Below, in pieces: positions 1-7,989 of a stretch of 64,000 nucleotides of DNA (the first letter of the stretch is position 1; each line of letters begins with the position of its first letter). This stretch comes from JAXLXE01 sp046328115 (lineage in GTDB: Bacteria; Chloroflexota; UBA6077; JACCZL01). The stretch covers positions 744,001-808,000 of the forward strand of contig JAXLXE010000002.1 in the NCBI GenBank assembly GCA_046328115.1, written 5' to 3'. A program made the position numbers and the translations under genes. The notes under the pieces were generated by a model. It had not been told where the DNA came from. It worked only from the letters and a program-made list of their open reading frames with translations, and ran no database searches.

Positions 1-316
1 CGATGCCGGCCTTGTCATCGGCCCCGAGGATGGTGTCCCCAGCACTCCAGATCACGCCGTCGCGGATGACGGGCTCGATACCCTCTCCGGGCTGCACGGT
101 GTCGAGGTGGGCGCTCAATGCGATGGGGATGCCTGGGCCACCCGGGAGGCGGCCGATGAGGTTGCCGATGCCGTCGGGGCCGGTGTGATCGTTCCTAACC
201 GCAAGTTTGTGCTCTTGCAGCGCGGTTCCCACCATGTCAGCGAACTCGCGCTCACGAAACGTAGGTGACGCCACCCTGACCAGGGCCAGAAACAACTCCG
301 TAACTCGGTTGCGCAT
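1..316 (-). CDS. M20-family metallopeptidase (peptidase T-like), N-terminal part, cut by window edge
   Basis: Only the first 105 residues lie in the window; the rest is beyond base 1. Reading from ATG at 316, the start MRNRVTELFLALVRVASPT matches the N-terminal helix of M20 peptidases. SAHLDTV carries the first zinc-binding His (about residue 70) with the catalytic-base-associated Asp two residues later, and GADDKAG (98-104) carries the Asp that bridges the two zinc ions. The TILGADDKAGI segment is typical of PepT-like tripeptidases and related M20 aminopeptidases. The family is cytoplasmic and releases amino acids from small peptides. A GTG two codons upstream is another possible start; no good Shine-Dalgarno sequence is visible before either. 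The 99 bases between it and the secreted-protein gene hold no convincing promoter or terminator. Confidence 0.8.
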   Translation of the reverse strand, partial: MRNRVTELFLALVRVASPTFREREFADMVGTALQEHKLAVRNDHTGPDGIGNLIGRLPGGPGIPIALSAHLDTVQPGEGIEPVIRDGVIWSAGDTILGADDKAGI

Positions 317-415
317 CGTCACATGGACCGAATGCTCGTGGTGCACATGGGGTCAGGTACGCTTCAGCACCCTATCAGCGCGCAGCGTGATCAAAGTTCC
401 GGCTAGGAAAATCAT

Positions 416-2770
416 TCACCGCTTGCATCCCGACGGCGGACAAGGTGTCGGTGTGATGGTCGGCGGTCCCGACGGCACGAGCGTCTGAGTCGCGGTTGGG
501 GTAGGAGCAATGGTGACAAACGTTAGCGTTCCCGTGTATCCGATTCGATCGCGGTTATCCTTCTCCGCACTAGACACACGATAGAAGTATGTCACACCGG
601 GGATCAAATTAGTGATCGTCACCGTGTGGAAAGTGACATCCGCCTTCTCGAGCTTCTGTTGGTCACTATTTGTGCCGATATCATCCGCATTTGTAGCGTA
701 TTCAACTTCACTGTCCGATAGACGGTCTGTCTGCCAGGTAATCTGCACGGTGTTCTGGTTGATGGTAGTGACGGTTGGCTGCACGATGATGGAGGCCACG
801 TATACAATGTTGTCGTTGTTATTCCCATTGTTGTGGTTGCTGTTCTTGTTGTTGTGGTTGCTGTTCTTGTTCTTATTCTTGCTTCCGTTCTTGTTGCTGT
901 TGTTGCTATTGCTATTCCCGCGCGTGGTCTTCGGGGTCTTCGTGGGCGTGGCAGTGGGCACAAGCGTCGACGTGGCAATCGCGGAAACGGGGGCTGGCGG
1001 GATCGCGGCCACTGGCGGCGCGGGGGGTGCTGGAATCGCGGTTGGGGTGCCCAGGGCCCCGTCTACCTTGAACGTGGTGCGCTTACAGGGGATGGTGGAG
1101 TCCACGTAAAACGTGTAGTCCTGGTTGCCTGGGAAGGTCATGGTCACGGACCACTCCCACACCAGGCCGAGCTGGCCGGGGCGCTCGCGGACAAAGGTGG
1201 TCTTCTCCGTGCCGACAAGGCGCCCATACGGGTGGGGCTTAGCGGACGTGACCGCGATCAAGAGCTCCTGGCCCACGCGCGGATTCTCCGGGACGTACGT
1301 GATCAACTCATCGCCCCAGCAGGGGTCGGACGCGGCGGAGTTGACGACCGGCGCAGGGGCGGTGGCGCCGCCGATCTGCGAGCCGGAGAGCGTGGTGGTG
1401 ACGGGAGCGGGCGAGGCAGCCGGCGGGACCACCTGGGCAACGACGATGGTCGGAGGAGCAGGTGGCGGAGGAGGTGGCGTGGTGGGAGCAGGCGGCGCCG
1501 TGGCGGCCGCGGGCACGGTGACGACCACGGTCTCTGGCGTAGGCGTGGTGAACGCGGCCTGTGGGAACGAGGCGCTGCCGAGCGGCCCACCGGCCGCGAC
1601 CACAACGACGGCGCTCGCCGCGGGAGTGGACGTGGGCACGGCGGCATCAGGCGCCTGGGCGGCCGATGGGACGACGAGGAGGCCGGAGGAGCCGACCACC
1701 GGCTGCCCGCTCTGCGTGCTGGTAGACGCCTGGCCAGAGGTCGCCGGCGCGGCTGCCTGCTGCGAGAGCGGTGCCTGCGCGGCGACAACGGGCTGGGCGT
1801 TGCTGGCGGCAGCCGCGGACTGCGTCACCGTGGGTGCGGCGGCCACGGTGGCCGGCTGGCTGGGCTGGAACGCATCCACCAGCCACGAATCCGGGATGTC
1901 CGCCGGGCGGGCAACGCCACCTGGCTGGGAACGATCCACCTGGCGGAAGAACCGTGACCGTTGGGCGTCGCCGGCAAGATCCGGCGGTAGGTTCTCACCC
2001 GTGAGGATGGCCTTGAAATACTGACCCAGCGGCACGGCCGTCACACGATTGGTGCGGCGGTCGTACTGCATGACGCCGCGCTCGAAGCGCAGGTAAATGA
2101 GATTCGAGTCCAGGAGGTCACGGGTGGGCTTGCTGACGGGCATACCCCACACGTCCACGGCCATGCGCGGGAGCAGCGAGACATCGCCCACGGCGCCCGG
2201 GAACGCGTCCTGCGCGGAGACGGTGGTGAGAAATGCCGTGAGGAAACCCACCGGCAGGCCATCCCACTGATCAGGCGCGTTGGCGGCCACGAATGCCTGC
2301 GCGGCAGTGTAATAGTCGGGCGGTCCGGGCCGCGGCATGGATGCAGTCAGAGCCGGCTCCACCGGCGGGAGCACGTGACCATCGATCTTGAGCGTGGGTA
2401 GGCCTTCGGTCCCGAGTAGCTCGATGGTCTCCGGGTTGCCGTCTGGCCGCATCCGCATGACGTGGTTGCTAAAGACCTGGACATCATTCCCGCTCAGGCG
2501 GAACCTGTTGGATACCGGCGGGCCGAACACACGCGCCCCGCCTCTGGCAGCGAAGAACTCGAACATGGGGCCACGGTCCACATAGAACCCGGTCTGTGGG
2601 AAGAACCTTGCGTCCGCGGTGGACTGCCGCACGGGAGGTACCGCCACAGCGGCCCCGGCCTGCGGATTTGCCTGGGCGGCAGGCTCCGCCATGGGCGTTG
2701 CAACGGCGACGATCACCGCCAGAACCGCGCCTACACGGATCAGTCTGCCGAGCAGCCTCGTCAACCTCAT
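416..2770 (-). CDS. Secreted LGFP-like / fibronectin-type III-like protein with Asn-rich linker
   Basis: A 784-residue exported protein of unknown role. Residues 1-34 form a signal peptide (two Arg, then a hydrophobic run ending near AAQA). Residues about 50-105 (FFPQTGFY, FFAARGGARVFGPPVSNRF) resemble the LGFP-like extracellular repeat seen in many Chloroflexota surface proteins. A second globular part runs to about 300. Then come roughly 180 residues rich in Ala, Pro, Thr and Val, a short beta-rich domain (about 495-575), a Pro/Thr linker, an Asn/Lys/His tract (about 617-650), a fibronectin III or purple-acid-phosphatase-N-like domain (VQITWQTDRLSDSEVEY and GVTYFYRV motifs) and a Thr/Pro tail ending in two Cys. 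The multidomain linker architecture suggests a cell-surface or cell-wall protein. No catalytic motif was recognised. Confidence 0.75.
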   Translation of the reverse strand: MRLTRLLGRLIRVGAVLAVIVAVATPMAEPAAQANPQAGAAVAVPPVRQSTADARFFPQTGFYVDRGPMFEFFAARGGARVFGPPVSNRFRLSGNDVQVFSNHVMRMRPDGNPETIELLGTEGLPTLKIDGHVLPPVEPALTASMPRPGPPDYYTAAQAFVAANAPDQWDGLPVGFLTAFLTTVSAQDAFPGAVGDVSLLPRMAVDVWGMPVSKPTRDLLDSNLIYLRFERGVMQYDRRTNRVTAVPLGQYFKAILTGENLPPDLAGDAQRSRFFRQVDRSQPGGVARPADIPDSWLVDAFQPSQPATVAAAPTVTQSAAAASNAQPVVAAQAPLSQQAAAPATSGQASTSTQSGQPVVGSSGLLVVPSAAQAPDAAVPTSTPAASAVVVVAAGGPLGSASFPQAAFTTPTPETVVVTVPAAATAPPAPTTPPPPPPAPPTIVVAQVVPPAASPAPVTTTLSGSQIGGATAPAPVVNSAASDPCWGDELITYVPENPRVGQELLIAVTSAKPHPYGRLVGTEKTTFVRERPGQLGLVWEWSVTMTFPGNQDYTFYVDSTIPCKRTTFKVDGALGTPTAIPAPPAPPVAAIPPAPVSAIATSTLVPTATPTKTPKTTRGNSNSNNSNKNGSKNKNKNSNHNNKNSNHNNGNNNDNIVYVASIIVQPTVTTINQNTVQITWQTDRLSDSEVEYATNADDIGTNSDQQKLEKADVTFHTVTITNLIPGVTYFYRVSSAEKDNRDRIGYTGTLTFVTIAPTPTATQTLVPSGPPTITPTPCPPSGCKR

Positions 2771-2918
2771 GGTTGGGGCGCTCCAGGATTCAACACGTTT
2801 GCCATGCGGGTCCTACTGCCTGCCGGTCTCTAACTCACCCCGTAGCCGCGGGCATGCTGCAACGCGGCACCTTGCGGGGTCTGATCGGTTAACGAACGAC
2901 CAGGCCGTATGTGACGAC

Positions 2919-2929
2919 TTTGTATCAAA
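2919..2929. promoter_or_regulatory. TTTGTATCAAA palindrome, possible GntR-type operator
   Basis: An 11-bp palindrome (TTTG-TAT-CAAA) lies in the 173-bp gap between the GntR gene and the secreted-protein gene it precedes. FCD-type GntR proteins bind short palindromes of the TTGT-n-ACAA kind, so this is a candidate site, but the match is short and the role is inference. Confidence 0.25.
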
Positions 2930-2943
2930 CCCCAGGGCGCGGG

Positions 2944-3714
2944 TCAATGCAATCCGTTGGCGTGCGCCTCAGATCCCTCTCCTCCGGGGTCGCCGCGCGA
3001 CGCGGAGGCAGCCCGCCTGAGCACACTCTGCGCCGACTCCACATGCTTGGCCGCGGCCCTCCCAGCACGGTCGGCATCGCCGGCGACAATAGCATCCAGG
3101 ATTTCCTGGTGTGACCGCGCGGCGTTGACGATCGCCTCCGGCGTGGGCGTCCCCAGGGCCGTGTAGACGCGAGCGCGGACCAATCCGTCCATGCTCCGCC
3201 AGATGCGGTGCAGAGCCCGGAGGCCGGAGAGCTGGAGCAGGGTGTCGTGGAACTCCAGATCCTTCTCGGCGAGCATGGCGATATCCCCCGCCTGGCTGGC
3301 AACGCGCATCGCGTCGAGGAGGGGCTGGAGCGCCCGCGTGGCGTCATCCGCTCGATCTGAGGCCACGCGGCGCGCGGCGTACGCCTCCAGGTGGCCCCGG
3401 AGGGCGTACACCTCCTCAATCTCATCTTCTGGTATAGAGGTGACGAACGTACCGCGGTGCGGATAGCTGACGAGCAGACCCTCCTGCTCGAGTTGCCGGA
3501 AGGCTTCCCGGACGGGGCCGCGGCTCACTCCGAGCCGGTCGGCTAGATCCGTCTCCAGTACGCGATCACCGGGTTTCATCTCCCCACTCATGATCACGCG
3601 TTTGAGGGAATCCACTATCCGCTGGCTCAGGGCACGAGGCTGGAGCGGTTCCAGCCTGGCACGGCTGACCGCGCCCCCCGCGGGCGGTGCCTGTTCTTGC
3701 TGATCGTTTGACAT
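2944..3714 (-). CDS. GntR-family transcriptional regulator, FadR/FCD subfamily
   Basis: A DNA-binding repressor or activator responding to a small organic acid. From ATG at 3714 the protein has 256 residues. The N-terminal winged helix-turn-helix carries the classic recognition-helix segment LADRLGVSRGPVREAFRQLE and the wing SYPHRGTFV. The C-terminal all-helical FCD domain shows EVYALRGHLE, HDTLLQLSG and the late SHQEILDAI motif with its metal-binding His. An upstream in-frame GTG at 3765 would add 17 residues and lies about 12 nt after the predicted transcription start, so either start is possible; MSNDQQEQ looks the more natural beginning. The ligand cannot be read from sequence. Targets may include the flanking secreted protein or the divergent 4000-6392 pair. 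Confidence 0.88.
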   Translation of the reverse strand: MSNDQQEQAPPAGGAVSRARLEPLQPRALSQRIVDSLKRVIMSGEMKPGDRVLETDLADRLGVSRGPVREAFRQLEQEGLLVSYPHRGTFVTSIPEDEIEEVYALRGHLEAYAARRVASDRADDATRALQPLLDAMRVASQAGDIAMLAEKDLEFHDTLLQLSGLRALHRIWRSMDGLVRARVYTALGTPTPEAIVNAARSHQEILDAIVAGDADRAGRAAAKHVESAQSVLRRAASASRGDPGGEGSEAHANGLH

Positions 3715-3782
3715 CACGTTTCTCGCGTCTGACCCGCCTGTGGGCGGCGCTCCCCTGCTTTTCACCCGGTGAGAGTAGGCAC

Positions 3783-3811
3783 ACTATGAGGGCTGTGCCG
3801 GCAGTTGTCAA
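3783..3811 (-). promoter_or_regulatory. Promoter of the gntR gene (TTGACA-N17-CATAGT)
   Basis: On the minus strand TTGACA (3811-3806) and CATAGT (3788-3783) are separated by exactly 17 nt, a near-consensus sigma70-type pair. The -35 box sits inside the perfect palindrome AGTTGTCAACT (3803-3813), a plausible autoregulatory operator for the GntR protein. Confidence 0.65.
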
Positions 3812-3999
3812 CTCAACGGCATAGCGGGAGCAAAGGCGGAGCGTAGGACGGGGCGGGACGCGCGCCCGATCGCCCGGCCGTTCGTTGAGTTTGAAGCGAC
3901 AGGCGACTCCAGCCCGGGCGCGCGAGCCGGGCTCGACGATGTCATCGGCGCGCGCAGCCGCCAGCGAGCCTCGGGGCACTTGAGTCCCGAAACCTGAAC

Positions 4000-5040
4000 A
4001 TGATTGGACTCGACCACGTGAGACAGCTCAAGCACTTGACGCACGCGGCAGTTGCCGTGCTTCTCCTCTTTGTTGGGCCAGCCGTTGTCTCAGTTGTGGT
4101 CACGGCCGCGTCGTCGCCTCTGGTCCAGACTGCTGCCGCGGAGCCGCGGGGCGCACTCGTGGTGGTCGGCGACGACGGAAACCTGTGGGCGCTGCCGTCC
4201 GACGAAGCGCCATTCGTGATCACGCCGGATCTCGCGGCGGCCGGCAGGATCGCGGGCCTGGCCATCCACCCGAAGCGTCCGGAGGCACTGATTGTTCGCC
4301 GGGAGGGCAGCGAACCAGGGGCGGGTAAGCTGCTCCGCGTGGACCTGACCAGCGGTGATGAGGAGCTCCTGGACGATGGACAGGGGCTGCCGGCGCCGCT
4401 GGGGACTCCGCGCTACGCGCCGGACGGAAGCTGGGCGCTGGTCAGCGTGGGCGCCGGCCCGACGAAGCAGCTTCTGGCTGTGGATGACTCCGGAGCGCGG
4501 CGGCTGGCGGTTGCCGAGATCCTGCCAGCAGACCTGGCCAGCCGCGGGACGGTGGAGCTCGGTCCGTTTACGGCTGACGGCCGGGCTCTGGTGGCGTACC
4601 GCTGCTGTGGCGAAGCTGCTAACGGCGCGGGTTCTGGGATCTTCGCGATTGGACGCGGGGACACGCCCGCAAAACTGCTGGCCGGCGTGGCGATGGGGGT
4701 CCCACTGGGCACGGCGCCAGATGGGGCATGGATCGCGACGACTCGAACGGTAGGGGACGGCCGGGCGATCGTAGTCGCGCCGAGCGGGCGGAGCGAAGAG
4801 CGCGTGATCCTGGGTCCGGACCCTGGTGCGACGGACGTGGCGCTGGTGACTCCGGAGGGCGCTATTGTCCTGGCCACGACGGACGCCCGTCCGGCCGCTG
4901 GCGGCGCGCTGACCGGCCTGATCGTGGTGACGCCAGACGGCAACCGACTGGGTGACCCGCTACGCGGCGCGGTGACGGGGTTTACCGCGGTGGGCTGGAT
5001 GAGCACGGACGTGCTGGCGAGCGCCGCGGCCCGCGGGTGA
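4000..5040 (+). CDS. Exported beta-propeller-like protein of unknown function
   Basis: 346 residues with an N-terminal hydrophobic segment (about 14-38) followed by TAAAEPRG, which suggests a signal peptide or membrane anchor. The remainder repeats short beta-strand units with phrases such as GDDGNLWALPSD, RYAPDGSWALVS, FTADGRALVAY and TAPDGAWIATT, each resembling the strand-turn of WD40/TolB-like propeller blades (xPDGxxL). No catalytic residues are evident, so a binding or scaffold role outside the membrane is the best guess. Its last codon overlaps the start of the acyl-CoA ligase gene by 4 bases (GTGA), implying one transcript and translational coupling. No good Shine-Dalgarno sequence precedes the ATG. 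Confidence 0.65.
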   Translation: MIGLDHVRQLKHLTHAAVAVLLLFVGPAVVSVVVTAASSPLVQTAAAEPRGALVVVGDDGNLWALPSDEAPFVITPDLAAAGRIAGLAIHPKRPEALIVRREGSEPGAGKLLRVDLTSGDEELLDDGQGLPAPLGTPRYAPDGSWALVSVGAGPTKQLLAVDDSGARRLAVAEILPADLASRGTVELGPFTADGRALVAYRCCGEAANGAGSGIFAIGRGDTPAKLLAGVAMGVPLGTAPDGAWIATTRTVGDGRAIVVAPSGRSEERVILGPDPGATDVALVTPEGAIVLATTDARPAAGGALTGLIVVTPDGNRLGDPLRGAVTGFTAVGWMSTDVLASAAARG

Positions 5041-6392
5041 GCCTGACGCTCGAAGCGTTCCGCCCCCGGGGTATCGCGATCGTCGGGGCGTCCAGCGATC
5101 CCGCCTCGCTGGGCCACCGCCCATTTGGCTATCTGGCGCGGACGGGCTACACGGGCCAGATCTACCCGGTGAACCCCAATCGAGACAGCATCGCTGGCTG
5201 GCGCTGCTACCCCGATCTGGCCAGCGTGCCGGATCCGGTGGATCACGCCATGATCAGCGTGGCCGCGGCGCGGGTCCCGGCCGCGCTGGCCGACTGCGCG
5301 GCGCGGGGCATAGCGCTGGCCACGTTGCTGAGCTCGGGCGTCGCGGCTGACGTGACACCCCCCGACGGTCTGCGTGTGATTGGACCGAACAGCATGGGCT
5401 TCTTCAACGCGCACGACGGGGTAGCGGCGACGTGGAACTCCGCGCTGGATCTGGACCGGATCCCCGCCGGGCCAGTCGCGCTGATTGCGCAGAGCGGTGG
5501 TCTGGGTGGCGCCGTGCTGAACCGGCTCGTGGACCGGGGCGTCGGCGTGGGGTACACGTTCTGGTCCGGCGAGGAGCGGTTCGTGGACACCACGGAGTAC
5601 CTGGAGATGCTGCTGGACGAGCCGCGGATCTCGGTGGTGGTGTTGCTGATCGAGGGCATCCGAAATGCGGGCAGGTTCCTGGAGCTTGCGCGCGCCTACC
5701 AGCGCAGGGGGAAGCCGCTGGTGGCGTATAAGCTGGCGCGGGCGGCGCAATCACGCGAGGCCGCGCTGGCTCACAGCGGCATCCTGACCGGCGAGCGGCG
5801 CGTGCAGCAGGCGGCGTTCCAGCAGTTCGGGATCATCGAGGCGGCAGACGTGGATGAGCTGTGCGACCACGCGGCGCTGCTGAGCATGAGTCGTGAGCCC
5901 ATGGGCGACCACCTGGCAGCGGTGACCACGTCCGGCGGCGCGGGCATTCTGATCTCTGACGTGGCGGAGGGGCTGGGGCTCCGTCTCCCGACGCTGGACG
6001 GGCGTGTGCAGGAGACGCTGCGGGCGATCCTGCCCAGCTACGCGACGATCGCTAACCCGCTGGACGTGACGGCCGGCCTGCCGGAGGACACGGTGATGGC
6101 GGCGCTTCGGACCCTGGCGCGAGATCCCGGCGTGGACGTGGTGCTGAAGGTGAACACGATGATCGGCGGCGCGGCGCGGCTGAGCGCGCGGGCCGAGGCC
6201 TTGATTGAGAACACACCGTCCCTGGGCAAGCCGTTGCTGTCTGTCTGGCTGGGCGGGAGCCTGTCTGACGGCGGGCGGGAGATCCTGCGACAGGCGGGTG
6301 TGCCGCACTTCATCTCCGTGGAGGGCTGCCTGCGGGCCGTTTCCGCTGCAGCGGCCTGGCATCGCCGACGCACGACCGCGCTCCAGAACTAG
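5037..6392 (+). CDS. ADP/NDP-forming acyl-CoA ligase, alpha-subunit type
   Basis: 451 residues, the normal length of a free-standing alpha subunit of ADP-forming acyl-CoA synthetase. The N-terminal Rossmann CoA-binding domain reads RGIAIVGASSDP with a later PVNPN turn. The second domain has VIGPNSMGF and ALIAQSGGLGGAV. The segment AALAHSGILTG places His246 where the family has the phosphohistidine that shuttles phosphate between acyl-phosphate and ADP (usual form SHTGALAG). The C-terminal flavodoxin-like domain ends with RLSARAEALI. The ATP-grasp beta subunit or domain that normally completes the reaction is missing here and from the neighbouring genes. GTG start, overlapping the upstream gene by 4 bases. 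Confidence 0.82.
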   Translation: MSLTLEAFRPRGIAIVGASSDPASLGHRPFGYLARTGYTGQIYPVNPNRDSIAGWRCYPDLASVPDPVDHAMISVAAARVPAALADCAARGIALATLLSSGVAADVTPPDGLRVIGPNSMGFFNAHDGVAATWNSALDLDRIPAGPVALIAQSGGLGGAVLNRLVDRGVGVGYTFWSGEERFVDTTEYLEMLLDEPRISVVVLLIEGIRNAGRFLELARAYQRRGKPLVAYKLARAAQSREAALAHSGILTGERRVQQAAFQQFGIIEAADVDELCDHAALLSMSREPMGDHLAAVTTSGGAGILISDVAEGLGLRLPTLDGRVQETLRAILPSYATIANPLDVTAGLPEDTVMAALRTLARDPGVDVVLKVNTMIGGAARLSARAEALIENTPSLGKPLLSVWLGGSLSDGGREILRQAGVPHFISVEGCLRAVSAAAAWHRRRTTALQN

Positions 6393-6421
6393 GGCTACGT
6401 CGCCAACTGGGGTGACCGGCA

Positions 6422-6427
6422 TACAAT
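6422..6427 (+). promoter_or_regulatory. Putative -10 box (TACAAT) for the sugar importer operon
   Basis: TACAAT lies inside the imperfect palindrome GCATACAATGC, about 65 nt before the binding-protein start. No -35 match is found 16-18 nt upstream. Confidence 0.4.
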
Positions 6428-6492
6428 GCCGCATCGACGTCACCGTCGGTCGTCACATCGGTCTCGTACTCAGCGAGGAGGAACGAATCGTA

Positions 6493-7962
6493 ATGAGCAG
6501 CGTGGTCTCTCGCCGACGTGTGTTGGCGCTCGCATTCGCATCTGCTGGAGTGTCGCTTCTCTCGGCGTGTGGCCAGGCCGCGGCGCCGGCAAAGCCGGCG
6601 GAGAGCAAGCCGGCAGAGAGTAAGCCTGCCGAAGCCGCAAAGCCGGCAGAGGCGGCCAAGCCCGCCGCGCCGGCCGGCCAGCCCGCGGCCACTCAGGCCG
6701 CCCCGGCCAAGGTCGAGCCTGCCACAAAGGCCGACGCCCAGTTCGACTGGAAGCAGTTCAAGGGACAGAGCATCAACATGCTCATGAACAAGAGTCCCTG
6801 GTCATCCACACTCCAGGCGAACCTTCCGGAGTTCACCGAGCTGACGGGCATCACTGTAAATTTCGAAGACCTCCCAGAGATCCAGGGCCGCCAGAAGCTA
6901 GTGGTGGAGTTCGCTGGCGGCGGCGGCAACCTCGATGTCTTCGCGGCCAGCCTGCACGTTGAAAAGCTCCAGTTTTCGAAGAGCGGTTGGTTTCTCCCTC
7001 TCAACGACCTCATGGCGGACAAGAAGCTCGTCAGCCCAGAGCTGGACTGGAGCGACTTCGTAGGTGCGTCCCAGAAGGCCGCCACCCTCGCGGACGGCAA
7101 GATCGTGGGCCTCCCCATCATCTGCGACGTGAGCATCATGGCTTACCGCAAGGACCTGCTGGCGCAGAAGGGGATCAAGCTCCCCCAGGACCACACGGAA
7201 CTTGAGGCGGCGATCAAGGCCCTCCACAATCCATCGGCTGGGATGTATGGCTGGGTAGCGCGAGGCCTCAAGAACGCCAACATGACCCAGTGGCCCTGCC
7301 AGTTCTTCAACTTCGGTGGCAAGTACTTTGAGAGCGGCAAGGCCCTGTTCGACACGCCGGCCACGGAGCAGGCAACGGAGTGGTACACGCGCATGAACCG
7401 CGAGTACGCACCGCCTGGAGTGGTTAATTTCAACTGGTATGAGTCGACTGCCGCGTTCATGCAAGGGCAGGTCGGCTTCATGGAAGACGGCATCAACTTC
7501 TTCACCCAGTACGAGGACGAGAGCAAGTCAAAGGTGAAGGGGAAGGTGGGCTACATGCTGGTCCCGAAGGGGCCGGCCGCGCAGATCCCACCCACCTACA
7601 CCAGCGCGATGGCCGTGAGCTCCAAGACTAAGAAGAGCGGTCCGGCCTTCCTCCTCGCGCAGTGGGCGACCGGCAAGACGTTTGGGATCAAGGCCCAGCT
7701 TGCCGGCCTCGGGGTGGCCCGCCTGGCCACCTGGGACGATCCCAAAGTGAAGCAGGCTCAGGCGATGCCCAAGGACTGGGTCCAGTCACACATCGACGGC
7801 ATCAAGCTGGGCCAACCGGGCCTGCCCGAGATCGCCTCTGTCACGCAGTACCGCGACGAAGTGGGCGCGCTCATCCAGAACGCGATAGAGGGTGGCGACA
7901 TCAAGCAGGTGGTCAAGAACATGCAGACCACGTTCCAGGCGATCCTGGACAAGGAGAAGTAA
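6493..7962 (+). CDS. ABC transporter substrate-binding lipoprotein, sugar type (family 1)
   Basis: 489 residues. The signal sequence SRRRVLALAFASAGVSLLSAC has a twin-arginine-like start and a lipobox ending at Cys26, so the mature protein is lipid-anchored outside the membrane. A flexible spacer of repeated Lys-Pro-Ala-Glu units (about 30-65) links it to a periplasmic-binding-protein fold of the carbohydrate class (SINMLMNKSPWSSTLQANLPEFTELTGI start, GKIVGLPIICDVSIMAYRKDLL hinge region). AGGAGG lies 12-13 nt before the ATG. It is followed by two permease genes and should deliver a sugar or sugar-like solute to them; the exact ligand cannot be inferred. An upstream continuation of the reading frame into the preceding gene was discounted because it lacks a signal peptide. 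Confidence 0.88.
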   Translation: MSSVVSRRRVLALAFASAGVSLLSACGQAAAPAKPAESKPAESKPAEAAKPAEAAKPAAPAGQPAATQAAPAKVEPATKADAQFDWKQFKGQSINMLMNKSPWSSTLQANLPEFTELTGITVNFEDLPEIQGRQKLVVEFAGGGGNLDVFAASLHVEKLQFSKSGWFLPLNDLMADKKLVSPELDWSDFVGASQKAATLADGKIVGLPIICDVSIMAYRKDLLAQKGIKLPQDHTELEAAIKALHNPSAGMYGWVARGLKNANMTQWPCQFFNFGGKYFESGKALFDTPATEQATEWYTRMNREYAPPGVVNFNWYESTAAFMQGQVGFMEDGINFFTQYEDESKSKVKGKVGYMLVPKGPAAQIPPTYTSAMAVSSKTKKSGPAFLLAQWATGKTFGIKAQLAGLGVARLATWDDPKVKQAQAMPKDWVQSHIDGIKLGQPGLPEIASVTQYRDEVGALIQNAIEGGDIKQVVKNMQTTFQAILDKEK

Positions 7963-7989
7963 CTCGCTCCTCAGGACTTGCCGCTGATC

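Noticed and set aside
833..2024. Long open frames on the plus strand opposite the secreted LGFP-like protein
   Set aside because: Composition is that of Pro/Ala/Thr codons read backwards (Gly/Arg/Val runs); no domain, no ribosome site. The minus-strand frame has a signal peptide and recognisable domains.
4413..5750. 445-codon open frame opposite the propeller/acyl-CoA ligase genes
   Set aside because: High-GC antisense frame; Arg/Ala/Pro/His-rich with no motif, while the other strand encodes a clear CoA ligase.
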